From Candidatus Rifleibacteriota bacterium (lineage in GTDB: Bacteria; Muiribacteriota; Ozemobacteria; Ozemobacterales; Ozemobacteraceae), in assembly GCA_015233155.1 (NCBI GenBank), contig JADFYG010000001.1, forward strand, positions 204,320 through 268,319: a DNA stretch of 64,000 bases. Reading direction: 5' to 3'. This document shows, in pieces, positions 20,201 to 28,612 of the stretch (the stretch's first letter is position 1; every line of letters begins with the position of its first letter). The notes under the pieces were generated by a model. That model did not search any database. It was not told where the DNA came from and saw nothing but the letters and a program-made list of their open reading frames with translations. The translations under genes and the position numbers were made by a program.

Positions 20201-20573
20201 TGTGGTCGCGGAACAGGGCGAGGAGGTAGCCCTCGCTGGTTAAACGAGAACGCTGAATATTCAATTCCCGGACAAAATAACTGGTAAGTCGCTCATCCTC
20301 TTCTGCATAAGTGCTGAAGGTGTATCCACGAAACCCTTGATACAAAAGAGCCACCGGAAGGAGAAAAAAAACCAGGAACAAGGCGATCCAGAGTATTCCG
20401 ATGCGAAGCGCGGAACTTCTGGCAACGACAGGCGGTGTTACGGAATTGGTACCCGGCAAGGGCGTTTTTGGAGAAGGCAAATTATCGAATGCATTTGCGG
20501 ATTCCCCGCGCGGGGAAGTCGGCGAAGAAGCCGAAACTGCCGAATCGATAGGCACTTCAGGAGAATCTGCCAT
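17241..20573 (-). CDS. Large membrane diguanylate cyclase (HAMP-GAF-GGDEF)
   Basis: The 1110-residue protein begins with a Pro/Ser-rich cytoplasmic stretch, then a membrane segment (about 52-80), a large extracytoplasmic region, further membrane segments (about 375-395 and 405-432), a second sensor region, another membrane segment (about 705-730) and a HAMP domain (LTRAFLQPITSISEATRAL, DRDELGELC). A GAF domain (about 800-925) and GGDEF domain follow. The active site RYGGEEL is intact and is preceded five residues earlier by RTTD, the RxxD inhibitory I-site, so it should be an active, product-inhibited c-di-GMP synthase. No clear ribosome site is seen. It heads the coupled run GGDEF-pseudopilins. 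Confidence 0.88.
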   Translation of the reverse strand: MADSPEVPIDSAVSASSPTSPRGESANAFDNLPSPKTPLPGTNSVTPPVVARSSALRIGILWIALFLVFFLLPVALLYQGFRGYTFSTYAEEDERLTSYFVRELNIQRSRLTSEGYLLALFRDHIPEFRKNLGHTDKLSRLVNVLIQDLDTPSTVIVWNGKGETIFLRDSVSKASGEASASALSSLPTIIQEGHAFLTANLTLPSNDEGASFLRRHSSQLNALAQFVGPRFPWLTMCGAPGQLTRGNGTNSPPLIFWSFLSRDFSGSGGIAIVIPANCISETYGLKKALDEDPTANPEFTTGYVDLEQPEHLNLAFPRLNDIARSLMNDYRRNLVSPVCRDDWKMVVTPLTMSSSIRVFSLFSSAHLRRDQDNLLQNGVIVVGMVLILGLFFFLKTWYQLHNEGLSLRVKLTALFLLSISLPISLLLVVGLQFSLDRAFVLAETAKSHLREEIQKLDEGAAEYYRNKLVFLSALKRKTEFLNEDIETLKSTCREMYRSGPIRHVYVVDASGTIRFDQDYLFEEADRKEFISELGRRALQFAGSDVVDDSQDQHGRDSIGRDLLNQLAREHGKLQQILWPGSSGRVYLFLDLITPVATTGRMLPVRALILTMDKDTLDEEYLRMAVKSPRRRESDLRFFALQRSDHTQTIPELNPVIRSHLIPLISTTQPHDTLDSERIQLDEGEILTTLVPGKIMTGFYLGARMNWDEIMFSVRLIEWLVFASLLLSISGSGFLIFLLTRAFLQPITSISEATRALAGGNLNRVLPVYDRDELGELCVAFNDMTIRLRNRLQELTVLYQLAQKASTSHNSGEILELVGQQLQEHLNAASYGTVWINEGEGIENIYLGEIQDSAMSAQIRTSMITAFGKRTMDLRPLESPDRHLLAVPFCYEEKDFGGIYLLFDATSPRFSLEEGSFIEMLRRQVSLIIENQRLFEQAVTDGLTHLFVRRFFLASLEKELSRSRRYGMDLSLILLDIDHFKLINDNYGHQTGDMILRETAQRILESIRTTDTPGRYGGEELAVFLPQTRHDDAFVVAERIRSTIASTKYPHNGQDLCVTVSIGLTSLCGRALSIEEFIDEVDQSMYKAKASGRNRIEVGKSEYDCTPDTKK

Positions 20574-20627
20574 ATATTTCAGTATCTAATGATAAACGAA
20601 ATGAACAAAAATGTTATAGACGGACAA

Positions 20628-21251
20628 TCAGGGGCCAAAGACATTTTTCAATACAAAAATAACGAAACCGAGCCCTAATAAGACGAAAATAAGTGTAGTA
20701 GTCGGGTTTTGCGTGTAATTGAACTTGATGTTTTCCACCAGTGTCGGGGAATAACGTATCCAGCGGCGAAGATTTTCTGCATGTTCACGATATTTGCTTA
20801 TCTCCAGATACTTTGAATTGATAAGACCCGTGAACTGGAATTCGTGGTATCTGAAGGTTACTCGTTCATCACCGGTTAATACACCGTGAAGATCGCAATA
20901 CCAATCGTACACGTCATGGCTTTTCATAACAAAAAAATACCGACAATCGGATGTTGGCAAGACAGGTTTTTGTGGAAGATACTTGTTCGTGAGAAACATC
21001 GTATACATGTCGTCGAATTTCGACCAGGTTGGAAGATCGGATCGCTCATTCTTCATATATTTCTCAACCGCATCACGCATCATTTTCAGATTGTCGCGAC
21101 AGGCTCTGGCCTTATCATTACTCGGGTCTACGGCCAGAAGTGGTGCGTTGCACCACGTGATAAAGATTAGGATCGCTATGGTCATCCTGAAAAAGCGATC
21201 AGCAAGAAAAAGCGGTGTACGACGATATGTTTCTTCCATGGGGATCTTCAT
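20628..21251 (-). CDS. Hypothetical membrane protein with pilin-like core
   Basis: This protein has about 207 residues and unknown function. One hydrophobic segment lies near the N-terminus (MTIAILIFITWCNAPLLA) and another near the C-terminus (TTLIFVLLGLGFVIFVLKNVF). Between them RACRDNLKMMRDAVEKYMKNE is like the first conserved helix of pseudopilin-derived substrate domains, followed by two Cys-containing motifs. It ends 54 bases upstream of the GGDEF gene on the same strand and could be its operon leader. Start choice is uncertain: AGGAGG at 21254-21259 is too close to ATG 21251 and rather far from ATG 21239; the outermost ATG at 21272 has no ribosome site. Confidence 0.62.
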   Translation of the reverse strand: MKIPMEETYRRTPLFLADRFFRMTIAILIFITWCNAPLLAVDPSNDKARACRDNLKMMRDAVEKYMKNERSDLPTWSKFDDMYTMFLTNKYLPQKPVLPTSDCRYFFVMKSHDVYDWYCDLHGVLTGDERVTFRYHEFQFTGLINSKYLEISKYREHAENLRRWIRYSPTLVENIKFNYTQNPTTTLIFVLLGLGFVIFVLKNVFGP

Positions 21252-21531
21252 GTCCTCCTGGGTGGATAGCATATACTATTTATTAGTTGCATGGCACACA
21301 CTCCCCATGGTCGTTTTTTTCCACATGGAGAAAATATCATACCGCTCTTTGATTGGAAATGCCAATGCGAATTTGCCCCTGACGGATTGTCTGATTTTCC
21401 AGAATTCATTTTCCTCATTCAATAGTATGAAATATATTTATGATTAGAGGATAGTGAGAGTGCCGTTGCTTTTCTGAAGGAGTTGAAATATTGCAGAAAT
21501 AATATTTCGCTGAGATCGAGAGGAGCGATAT

Positions 21532-22146
21532 ATGATGATTCAACGCATACGGGAGTATGGATTCACGGACGAAGCTGTGTTGAAAGCAATGGCTGCTGTT
21601 CCACGACACGAGTTTGTTCCGAAATCCGACAATTTGCTTGCCTATGATGACACGCCCATTCCGATAGGGCATGGACAAACCATTTCCCAGCCATATATTG
21701 TCGCTGAAATGACACACCAGCTGAATCTATGCCCGACATCCCGCGTCCTTGAAATAGGAACGGGGTCGGGATATCAGGCAGCCATTCTCTCTATTTTTAC
21801 GCCTCACGTATATACGATCGAAGCCATCGACTCTCTTGCAAAAGAAGCAAAGGAACGACTGGATCGTCTTGGATACAATTCTGTTCATGTGCGGAATGGA
21901 GACGGTTACAATGGATGGCTGGACGAGGCTCCGTTTGATGGCATCATCGTCACCTGTGCTGCCGGGCAAATCCCTCCGCCGCTGATTGAGCAATTGGCTC
22001 CGGGGGGGAGGCTGATAATTCCGGTTGGCGATCAGTGCTGCACGCAGTGGCTTGTACTCGTAATCAAGGAGTCTGATGGTACGATTACAACTAAGAAACT
22101 CATGGCCGTAAGGTTTGTCCCGTTAGTGCATCATGATGTCGAATAA
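21532..22146 (+). CDS. pcm: Protein-L-isoaspartate O-methyltransferase
   Basis: Pcm methylates isoaspartyl residues so that damaged proteins can be repaired, using SAM in the cytoplasm. The 204-residue length fits. Seen are VPRHEFVP, DTPIPIGHGQTISQPYIVA (the conserved substrate loop), the SAM-binding motif VLEIGTGSGYQAAIL, and IIVTCAAGQIPPPLIEQL with LAPGGRLIIPVG. GAGGAG lies just before the ATG. It is followed by a strong intrinsic terminator and has no same-strand neighbour, so it is monocistronic. Confidence 0.95.
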   Translation: MMIQRIREYGFTDEAVLKAMAAVPRHEFVPKSDNLLAYDDTPIPIGHGQTISQPYIVAEMTHQLNLCPTSRVLEIGTGSGYQAAILSIFTPHVYTIEAIDSLAKEAKERLDRLGYNSVHVRNGDGYNGWLDEAPFDGIIVTCAAGQIPPPLIEQLAPGGRLIIPVGDQCCTQWLVLVIKESDGTITTKKLMAVRFVPLVHHDVE

Positions 22147-22163
22147 CGCAGGGTGCTAATTAT

Positions 22164-22205
22164 AAAAAAGCACAACAAGTTCATTTATTGCTTGTTGTGC
22201 TTTTT
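22164..22205. terminator. Bidirectional intrinsic terminator after pcm
   Basis: A 10-bp perfect stem (22170-22179 with 22191-22200, 11-base loop) is flanked by an A-run on the left and a T-run on the right. It works as a Rho-independent terminator for pcm on the plus strand and, read on the minus strand, for the convergent zincin gene ending at 22272. Confidence 0.9.
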
Positions 22206-22271
22206 CATGTCACAAATATTGTGCGAGTTAGTATAAGTGATAGATTTCAATTGTCCATATTATACTCAATT

Positions 22272-23651
22272 TCAACGGTTATCCACATGATAGCCAAATT
22301 CAACCCCATTCATGATTTTGTCTTTAATGAATTCATATCTGGCCGGGTCGGTTTGTTTCATCTGGGGGCCGATTTGCCAATAATCACGGACAGACTCTGC
22401 CATATCCTCTTTGTCATTAGTGTTTCCGTAACTGCTTACCGATTGAGGATTAGGGCTTCCATTGGCCCAGAATTGGCTTGTCCAGGCTTGCATGATGTCA
22501 GGATGGGCACCCTGGAAATTGTGTGTCATCTCGTGAACGAAAGGTCCCTGGAAGGATCTTCCTTCGACTGAGCAGTCGGCCAAATACAGGTTTCCTCGCA
22601 TGTCGCTCCATCCAAGGGCACCAGGTTGGGCATTGTCATTTTCGCGATAGATATCTTTTGTGCAGGATCTGAAATTATCCGGGAGGGTGTCGAGAATACT
22701 ATTGGCTTCGTCCTTCTGGGCCTGTGTCCATTTTGATGAACCATCATGGGCGCTTATGCCGTATTTCAAGCCAGTAGGTCCAACGCTCGTGTCTGGAGGC
22801 GGTGTTGGCACTGGAGTTGGGACTGGAGTCGGCTCTGGTGTTGGAGCTGGTGTTGGCTCTGGCGTTGGTGCTGGCGTTGGAGCTGGCGTTGGGGCTGGCG
22901 TTGGAGCTGGCGTTGGAGCTGGCGTTGGAGCTGGCGTTGGAGCTGGTGTTGGCTCTGGCGTGGGTGCTGGCGTGGTTGGATCTGGTGTTGGTGCTGGTGT
23001 CGGAGCTGGCGTTGGAGCTGGTGTTGGCTCTGGTGTTGGTGCTGGCGTTGGGACTGGAGTCGGGGCCGGAGGTGGGGTGCGTAATGCAGTCAGGAAATCG
23101 CTATATGCAGTTTGATACGCCGCAGCCGCAGCTGAGATTTCGGCTTCATCCTTTTTTTGCGCCATGGAATCGAGATATTTGTTGTAGGCTTCAAGGTAAA
23201 TCTTCTGAGCCGCTGCAGCAGAAAGAATAGCTCCAGGCTGACTGACTGCTGCAGGTGTATTCGGACTATTTTTGTCTCTTATCGATTCGCCGTGAACGAC
23301 GGCCAGATAATTCTCGTAGGCTCTTTCATAGTCTCTCATGGCAGAAGATATCTCGGAATCACTGCCCTGTTGTCTGAGAACTTCCTGGTATCGGCTGTAA
23401 GCGTCCTGATAGGCTTGCAAAGCCGCCCGAGCAGCAGCAGAATCGGTTTGCGTTCCAACTTCGGATTCAGTTGTCGTACTGGTACAGGTGTCATTTCCTG
23501 TGATCGGATTTGCTTCTCCGGATTGTTCCGCTTTGTGGATGGTATCCAGGACGGAGCTATCTCCGTACGCTTCAGAGTGACTCATAAAGCACATTGTTGC
23601 AAGAAGAACGATTGTTGTCAGAACACCCACCCGTTCTTTCGTGTACCGCAT
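22272..23651 (-). CDS. Exported HExxH metallopeptidase-like protein with Pro/Thr repeat linker
   Basis: The 459-residue protein has a signal peptide (about 1-30), then two related helical repeats rich in Ala/Tyr ([42 protein letters not shown]), then a long (P-x-P-T)n linker (about residues 195-290), and a C-terminal domain with [18 protein letters not shown] fits the HExxH zinc signature, and a later EDMAES could supply a third ligand, so it is probably a zincin acting outside the cytoplasm. Substrate unknown. The architecture (coiled helices, rigid extended linker, enzyme) suits a surface enzyme held away from the membrane. No neighbour shares its strand. Confidence 0.72.
   Translation of the reverse strand: MRYTKERVGVLTTIVLLATMCFMSHSEAYGDSSVLDTIHKAEQSGEANPITGNDTCTSTTTESEVGTQTDSAAARAALQAYQDAYSRYQEVLRQQGSDSEISSAMRDYERAYENYLAVVHGESIRDKNSPNTPAAVSQPGAILSAAAAQKIYLEAYNKYLDSMAQKKDEAEISAAAAAYQTAYSDFLTALRTPPPAPTPVPTPAPTPEPTPAPTPAPTPAPTPDPTTPAPTPEPTPAPTPAPTPAPTPAPTPAPTPAPTPAPTPEPTPAPTPEPTPVPTPVPTPPPDTSVGPTGLKYGISAHDGSSKWTQAQKDEANSILDTLPDNFRSCTKDIYRENDNAQPGALGWSDMRGNLYLADCSVEGRSFQGPFVHEMTHNFQGAHPDIMQAWTSQFWANGSPNPQSVSSYGNTNDKEDMAESVRDYWQIGPQMKQTDPARYEFIKDKIMNGVEFGYHVDNR
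22792..23076 (-). repeat. 12-bp tandem coding repeat (Pro-x-Pro-Thr linker)
   Basis: About 22 imperfect 12-bp units on the minus strand encode [12 protein letters not shown] and PDPT, with one irregular unit (near PDPTTPAPT). Variation is mostly in the codon for residue two, so the array is in frame and kept under protein-level selection. Such arrays readily change copy number by slippage, giving length-variable linkers. Confidence 0.9.
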
Positions 23652-23876
23652 ATTTTTGTCTCCTCTGAATGCGTTTATAAAGACTGCTTATTTTCATTCT
23701 ACTCAGAAATTGCGAAAAGGAAAAGAAAAACGGCTAAATGTTTAGTTTTTGGAATGAACTGCGGGTAATTTGCGACTTGATGGGTTGGGACGATCCGATG
23801 GATTGCCCTGGGAGAGCGCGCAAACATGACTAGAACCTCATCGAGTCCTGGAAAAATACAGAATAAAGGCTACAGC

Positions 23877-23905
23877 TTGACCCTTGAATCGAAACCAGTT
23901 ACACT
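23877..23905 (+). promoter_or_regulatory. Sigma-70 promoter of tRNA-Arg
   Basis: TTGACC (23877-23882) and TACACT (23900-23905) are separated by exactly 17 bases, 22 bases before the tRNA 5' end. This is a good match to a housekeeping promoter. Confidence 0.7.
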
Positions 23906-23927
23906 CATGGGGTTTCCGATAAGCTCC

Positions 23928-24001
23928 GCGCCTATAGCTCAGGTGGATAGAGCACAGGATTCCTAATCCTGTTGCCCCAGGTTCGAGTCCTGGTAGGCGC
24001 A
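23928..24001 (+). tRNA. tRNA-Arg (anticodon CCT)
   Basis: The acceptor stem GCGCCTA pairs with TAGGCGC, the discriminator base is A at 24001, and CCA is not encoded. The D-arm AGCTCAGGTGGATAGAGC, the anticodon arm with loop TTCCTAA (anticodon CCT) and the T-arm with GTTCGAGTCC are all canonical. It decodes AGG. It marks the left edge of the accessory region, but no duplicated tRNA 3' end was found further along. Confidence 0.96.
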
Positions 24002-24104
24002 CTGTATTGATGCGGGTTTACGTTGGTATGCCATGCCGCCTTGGTGCGAGTGTCAGACAAATTGTCAGACATTTTATATGGCTATTTGCCCTGAAAACAA
24101 GACA

Positions 24105-24575
24105 TCAGACTCCATCTGCGATTGGGAGAGGCTCCGCCGATTCATCAGATATTTTCAAATTACCACTGGCAGTTCTTATCAATTCGATCCACGAATTATT
24201 TATCAGTGAACCTTCAACGTCGGGAGAATCGCAAATTGTCAAAACATTCCAGTATGACTGTTTCAGCGCCTCAGCCATGTTTTCGCGGGCTAATTCATTC
24301 TGCGAATGGATAATTACCGGACAAATCGGTTTCATGTGCTTCATAAATTCCACAATCGCACAGCCGCAATCCTGGCTCATCATCCCGCAAGATCGTTTTA
24401 TTTCGGAGAGATCGTGATCGAGAGAAATGAGTCCAATATGGGAAGCGGAAAAAGCCAGTTCCAGAATGAAATCAATGGGATCTGCACAGATTGTGAATTC
24501 AAAACCGTCCGACTCCAAGATCATTTGAAATAATCGTCTGCGGCACGCATCGTCTTCCAGGATAAGAATTCGCAT
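24105..24575 (-). CDS. cREC-type receiver-like protein (predicted cyclic-phosphate processing)
   Basis: The 156-residue protein has a receiver-like fold: RILILEDDACRRRLF at the N-terminus and LISLDHDLSEI near residue 50, followed by a C-terminal segment VIIHSQN. The DHDL signature is that of the cREC family, receiver-derived domains predicted by comparative genomics to process cyclic phosphates in conflict systems; this is not shown biochemically. AAAGGAG precedes the ATG. It is the last gene of a minus-strand operon whose upstream members (vWA-like, TPR) are broken, yet its own frame is intact. It ends 104 bases from the tRNA gene. Confidence 0.72.
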   Translation of the reverse strand: MRILILEDDACRRRLFQMILESDGFEFTICADPIDFILELAFSASHIGLISLDHDLSEIKRSCGMMSQDCGCAIVEFMKHMKPICPVIIHSQNELARENMAEALKQSYWNVLTICDSPDVEGSLINNSWIELIRTASGNLKISDESAEPLPIADGV

Positions 24576-24621
24576 CCAAGAAACTCCTTTCAGATCTGTC
24601 GCGCAGATATGTGTAACAACC

Positions 24622-25640
24622 TTAACTACAGACTTCGATTACCGTTCCCCACGGCGCGCGGGCATGGTTTTTCGGGGTCAGCCATATGACAGGGAATGCA
24701 GGTTTGTTCTCCGGAAAACTGCTTGCCAGATCCGTTATTCCGACGAATAAAGCAGGTCTTTTCTGATGATTTTCCAGCCAATGAAATATTGGCCTATGAT
24801 CTGTTCCTCCTCCGCCTTTCACCTGGAGCCTTTGCACGAACGAAGCAATCCGACAAGTCGGAATTACCTGTTGTATTTTGGCGTCACCAACCAGGACCAG
24901 GCAGCTGTCAGCCAATTCCGATAGCTGGGAGATCATATTAAGAGCGTGACTCAGCACTTCTGGTGACATGCTGCCGGACGTGTCGAGAGCGATCACGAGC
25001 TCAGACACGCTTTCTCCAACGATTCCGGGAACGATGAGATCCTGCCATAGATAACGCCGATTGGGGCGCGTTCTGGAGTATTCGTCTTTGCACTGCAGCG
25101 ATTGTTCGGCATACTGAAAAAACAGTCGGCGCCAGTCGTGACGGCGGACGGCTCCGCTTCTCGATTAGTTGAATCAAGTGATTGTCCGGCAGGTTTCCAC
25201 GCTGACCTGATTTTTTCCAGTATTTCAGGGCTTCCCGAATTTTTTCTTGCAACTCGTCCAGATCGTGTTCGGAAAGCGAGTTCGGAAGATGGATATCCAG
25301 TCCGCCCTGATGATCGATCACTCCATCGAATACCAGTTCACCGTCTCCGGATTCACTTTCGTCACTATCGTCAGAACTGGTCTTCGTCGTTTTATTCACG
25401 CGACCTTCCGGCAAATCACGTTGATTTTTCCAGCCAGGAAGCCGCAATTTGATCACGACACGTCTGATTGCCCTTTCGATGAGTAATTTTTGGTAAATCG
25501 ATTCAGCTGGCAATTCGTCAAACCGATGGTCAAGAAGTATCCCGATGATCTCCTCATTTTCCAGTCGGAATTGAGGTATCTGATAGAGTCGTTTGCTCGA
25601 ACCTGATTCGGATGAGATGTCAGCAACGATGTTCGCATGC
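24622..25640 (-). pseudogene. DUF2201-type vWA-like protein, N-truncated and frameshifted
   Basis: Reading leftward, one frame gives a segment from KRLYQIPQFRLENEE through LPAESIYQKLL and an acidic Ser/Asp-rich linker to KRSRPPS. Near 25140 the frame shifts by one base and continues as HDWRRLFFQYAEQ, RPNRRYLWQDLIVPGI and then the vWA MIDAS ELVIALDTSGSMS to the stop at 24622. The order (PP-DWRRLF, RPNRRY, DTSGSMS, GGGGTDHRP) is that of DUF2201 proteins, in which a metallopeptidase-like N-domain precedes the vWA-like domain. Here the N-domain is absent and no start codon precedes the segment, because the TPR gene end occupies that place. The 128-residue vWA part alone could still be made from ATG 25008. 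Confidence 0.75.
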
Positions 25641-26727
25641 CTTCTTTACCCACTCCGGGGGCAGGAGTGTCAGGATCTGTTTGTCGCGGTCCGGCACATA
25701 TACACCGCCAATCTCAGCGGGGTCCCGCTGTGAAAGGCGAATGTCGATGAGCGGCAAATCCTGGGATAGACAAAAATCATCAGGCCACTGTTGTCGCACC
25801 AGGCGATGCTTCCGTCATCACGCCTAAATATGAATCCATTGAATATGGCTTCATATGCCTTTTGTGGTTGTTCCATCGTGAGCAGTACCTTGGCTTGTTC
25901 GAAGCGGCATGTTACAAGATCATCCGAGAACAAGTTTGTGAAGTCACACTCACGGTCCGGTTCAAGCAGGGCGGCTTGCCGCTCCAGGTTTTCGACCGCT
26001 TCTGGAAATCGCCGGAGTGCTATCATGGCTCTGGCCCTGATTTCGTATCGTGCCTGATTGTCTTCGTCTTCAGAGGGCGTTTCACCCAAAATTTTAAGTG
26101 CGACTTCTGGTTTTCCGGCTTTTATGAAAGAATCAGCTATATAAGAAGTGGCTCTGCACATTCCTGATTGAAATCGTAATTCTGAAAGCGTTCTTCGACT
26201 TCGCTTACTCGGCCCAGGTGCAGAAGTGCTCGTATTTCGTCATCGATCGGAATATATTGGCCCGGGACAACAGCTCGAGTTTTTTCATAGCATTCGAGAG
26301 TGGCTTCGGCCTTGCCGGTGGCCAGGAGGGCATGGGTCATCAAGGAAAACCATTGGTATGGGCCGGGGTCTTTCGCGAAGACTTCTGAAAATGCCTCCGC
26401 TGCGGTTTCCCACTTTTTAGCCCGGTATGCTATTTTGCCCAATTCAACCCAGACGCTGGTTGCAGAGTCGTTGAGGGCGAGAGCCGTTTCAAACGACGAA
26501 ATGGCGTCATTCGAATAAACTCCGGACAAATCGGGTAAGCACGGGGCGCCACGAAAAAAGAATGGAATAGCTGTCCGTGAATACTGCGCACCCAGTTGTG
26601 CCCATAATTCAGCGTTTCTGAAGTTCAGGCTGAGTTTTTCTTTCAGTCTTGCGACTTCATCAAAGTCCGTTCTCTCTATCCGGAGCAGTTTCGCGGCTTT
26701 ATCTATGGAAAATTCAGTCGTTTTCAT
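25620..26727 (-). pseudogene. TPR protein gene broken by two frameshifts
   Basis: The start MKTTEFSIDKAAKLLRIE has AAGGAG seven bases upstream. The frame runs through TPR-type helices (WVELGKIAYRAKKWETAAEAF, LATGKAEATLECYEKTRAV) to about 26160, shifts to a second frame beginning CRATSYIADSFIKAGKPEVA, and near 25785 shifts again to a third frame, DFCLSQDLPLIDIRLSQRDP, ending LLPPEWVKKACEHRC at 25620. Together about 365 residues would result, a tetratricopeptide scaffold with a conserved C-terminal domain. Because each part is still clearly protein-like, decay is recent, or the shifts are sequencing or assembly errors. An N-terminal fragment of the same gene recurs at 28613-28688. Confidence 0.78.
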
Positions 26728-27301
26728 TGATTCGCTCCTTGTCTCAAAATAGAAGTCCGGCAAGAATTGCGTGAATCAGGAGTCGCTCTTATTCAAAATT
26801 CATACCCATCCGAAAACTGCACTATCGCCTTTTTCTCCAACCGGGTGTCGGACCATTGTTTTCAAAGTAAATCATCGTAATATCGCCATTTGCAGGCGGC
26901 GCTGGCGGCATTCCAGGCACAATATGCTGCCTCAGGATATCGAAGAGTGAATAGTGCTCGAACAGGTCCAGCTGGATGATGGCTTCGAAGAGATTTGTCT
27001 CGGAAACGTATCTAAATGGTATTCCACATTTGCTAGCGCATGTCGTTTGAGGTCAGCGGTTTTCAGCATTCTGGAAAAATCTCCGCAGCCCAATCACAGA
27101 GGCTGTGGCATGGCTGTGGAGTGGAAGGAAGGGGATTGCGTCGCCTTCATAAATTACATAAACCGGGGAAAATCGAGAGAAGAAACATCTTTTTTTGGCA
27201 TTCTTTATTTGGTCGACCCTGGCTGCCTCTGGTATCTCAACCCCTTGGAAATTGAAGCCAATGAGGCCATGTCCCATCAGGATCCGTTGCCCAAATTCAG
27301 A
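26652..27301. repeat. Direct repeat copy A (internally deleted)
   Basis: Bases 26652-27026 match 28613-28986 at high identity, and 27029-27301 match about 29711-29982. About 724 bases present in copy B between these blocks are missing here. The copy covers the 5' end of the TPR gene, the 3' end of the 244-aa gene and its upstream hairpin region. Confidence 0.9.
26822..27026 (-). pseudogene. 3' remnant of the 244-aa protein gene (copy A)
   Basis: The remnant encodes the last 68 or so residues of the protein found intact at 28783-29517, in frame to the same stop and with only scattered substitutions (for example FRYVSETNLFEA against FKYVSGTKHVES). The 5' two thirds and the small basic gene before it are deleted. 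The reading frame is otherwise preserved, so the deletion is younger than the divergence of the two copies. Confidence 0.85.
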
Positions 27302-27652
27302 TATTGTGCCGAATGGAGCCGAGGTCGACGATACCTTCACTCGCTTTCGAATTCTGGTATACTCGTCGCGAAGATATCCCTTTTGATCGTTAAAACATTG
27401 TTTGAGGCTCGAATGTCATGCTTTTAAGATTGTTTCACAAATCATTTTCGGAATTGCTCAACTTATCTGATAGGCCTAAGATCGTTATTCTTAAGCGGTT
27501 TCCTAGCCATTATCTCCTTCATACCTGTAGTTTTCGCCTGTTTCAACCAGCTTTCGATTCATTTCAGCAAAACAAATCCTACCAGTCAGAGCACATCGCA
27601 ATGCCGCGGACATTGCGTGTTGAAATAGACCAGGCCATCCCCGCATCGATCG
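27302..27652. other. Intergenic region before the zeta-toxin-like gene
   Basis: No convincing gene is seen. An 80-codon frame at 27418-27660 has no protein-like character. A TATACT hexamer at about 27357-27362 with a poor -35 could be the promoter of the zeta-like gene. I see no antitoxin gene directly upstream, only a 19-codon frame (27601-27660) whose stop overlaps the zeta-like ATG. Confidence 0.4.
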
Positions 27653-28240
27653 ATGATTAAGAAGCCTTTGTTCGTAATTATTGCCGGTCCTAATGGTGCG
27701 GGAAAAACAACCTGTGCGAAGAGGCTTATTCCCTCCGACGTCCCCTTCATAAATGCTGACGAGATTGCCAACGGCTTGCCGTTGGAGATTGGCATAAACC
27801 CGGATATGGCGGCTAGTCGAGCTTTGCTGAAAGCAATGAGCGAATGCGAAGCCACAAGAGCGAGTTTCGCAATCGAAACAACCCTTGCCAGTAAAACACT
27901 GACCGCCAAAATACGGCATTTTCAAAAAGCCGGATATCATGTTCAGATGATTTTTCTATGGCTTTCTTCTGTCGATCTCGCCATCGACCGCGTCATGGAA
28001 CGGGTTCGACGTGGCGGTCACTCGATCCCAGCCACGACTATCAGAAGAAGATATGCTTCAGGAATAAAGAACTTCTTCGAATTGTACAAGAATCTGCCCG
28101 ACTCATGGAGGTTTTTCGACAATTCAATATTAGGTGAACCCCGACTCTTGGCTACCGGTACTGCAACTGAACTAGCACCGGAACACATTATTTTGTCTGA
28201 CTTGTGGAATACGATCCTGGAGGGAATCCGACGTGGCTGA
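27653..28240 (+). CDS. Zeta-toxin-family P-loop kinase
   Basis: This is a 195-residue P-loop protein with Walker A AGPNGAGKTTCAKR (residues 11-24), FAIETTLAS near residue 65, and the arginine-rich segment DRVMERVRRGGHSIP, matching the zeta-toxin/AAA_33 family. Epsilon-zeta toxins phosphorylate UDP-N-acetylglucosamine and block wall synthesis, but many chromosomal relatives of this compact form have no proven target. It overlaps by eight bases a 70-residue gene on the same strand, a pairing common for this family. It lies on the strand opposite to the flanking operon and exactly between two direct repeats, so it is probably an insertion. Confidence 0.8.
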   Translation: MIKKPLFVIIAGPNGAGKTTCAKRLIPSDVPFINADEIANGLPLEIGINPDMAASRALLKAMSECEATRASFAIETTLASKTLTAKIRHFQKAGYHVQMIFLWLSSVDLAIDRVMERVRRGGHSIPATTIRRRYASGIKNFFELYKNLPDSWRFFDNSILGEPRLLATGTATELAPEHIILSDLWNTILEGIRRG

Positions 28241-28445
28241 TGAACGAGAAAAACAAGCACCTCATTGGTTCGATCCTGACGTAATCGATGCCGCGATACG
28301 CCGAGCTGTTCGCGAAGCCCTCGCTGATCACAAACGCGCCGGCAATCCTGTCGCCGTCTGGCAAGACGGCCGTGTAGTCATCGTCCCGCCGCATAAGATC
28401 CCGGACTTCGACCAGGAACCTGACCCCACTCCCAATCACGAATAG
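28233..28445 (+). CDS. Small partner of zeta-like kinase
   Basis: This is a 70-residue hydrophilic protein starting at a GTG that overlaps the end of the zeta-like gene by eight bases. An amphipathic helix (DAAIRRAVREALADHKRAG) is followed by a short beta segment (AVWQDGRVVIVPP). The position and size fit an antitoxin or accessory subunit, but no antitoxin fold can be named. It lacks a transmembrane segment or HTH. Confidence 0.65.
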   Translation: MADEREKQAPHWFDPDVIDAAIRRAVREALADHKRAGNPVAVWQDGRVVIVPPHKIPDFDQEPDPTPNHE

Positions 28446-28612
28446 GGAATCCCAGCGACCAGGAAACCACACTACCGATCTGAGAAAAGCCATCACGGGC
28501 GAGCATCCTCATGTTGACATCGCCACCCCCGATTGTTGAACTCAGGAATTCCGCAGTTCGCATTTCTCTCCGGACTGGGGGAACCAGCCGCGCAAATGGC
28601 CAATCTCGTCTG

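Noticed and set aside
22792..23076. CRISPR-like array
   Set aside because: The 12-bp units are in frame, have no spacers and encode a proline/threonine linker.
22660..23230. Long plus-strand frames over the repeat array (GVGAG and LALEL type)
   Set aside because: They are low-complexity shadows of the minus-strand repeat.
24622..26727. Programmed frameshifting to explain the broken TPR and vWA genes
   Set aside because: No slippery heptamer with downstream structure was evident at the shifts, and the N-domain of the vWA gene is missing, which points to decay.
27418..27660. 80-aa ORF upstream of the zeta-like kinase as its antitoxin
   Set aside because: The sequence has no domain-like composition and spans the edge of repeat A's neighbourhood; not convincingly coding.
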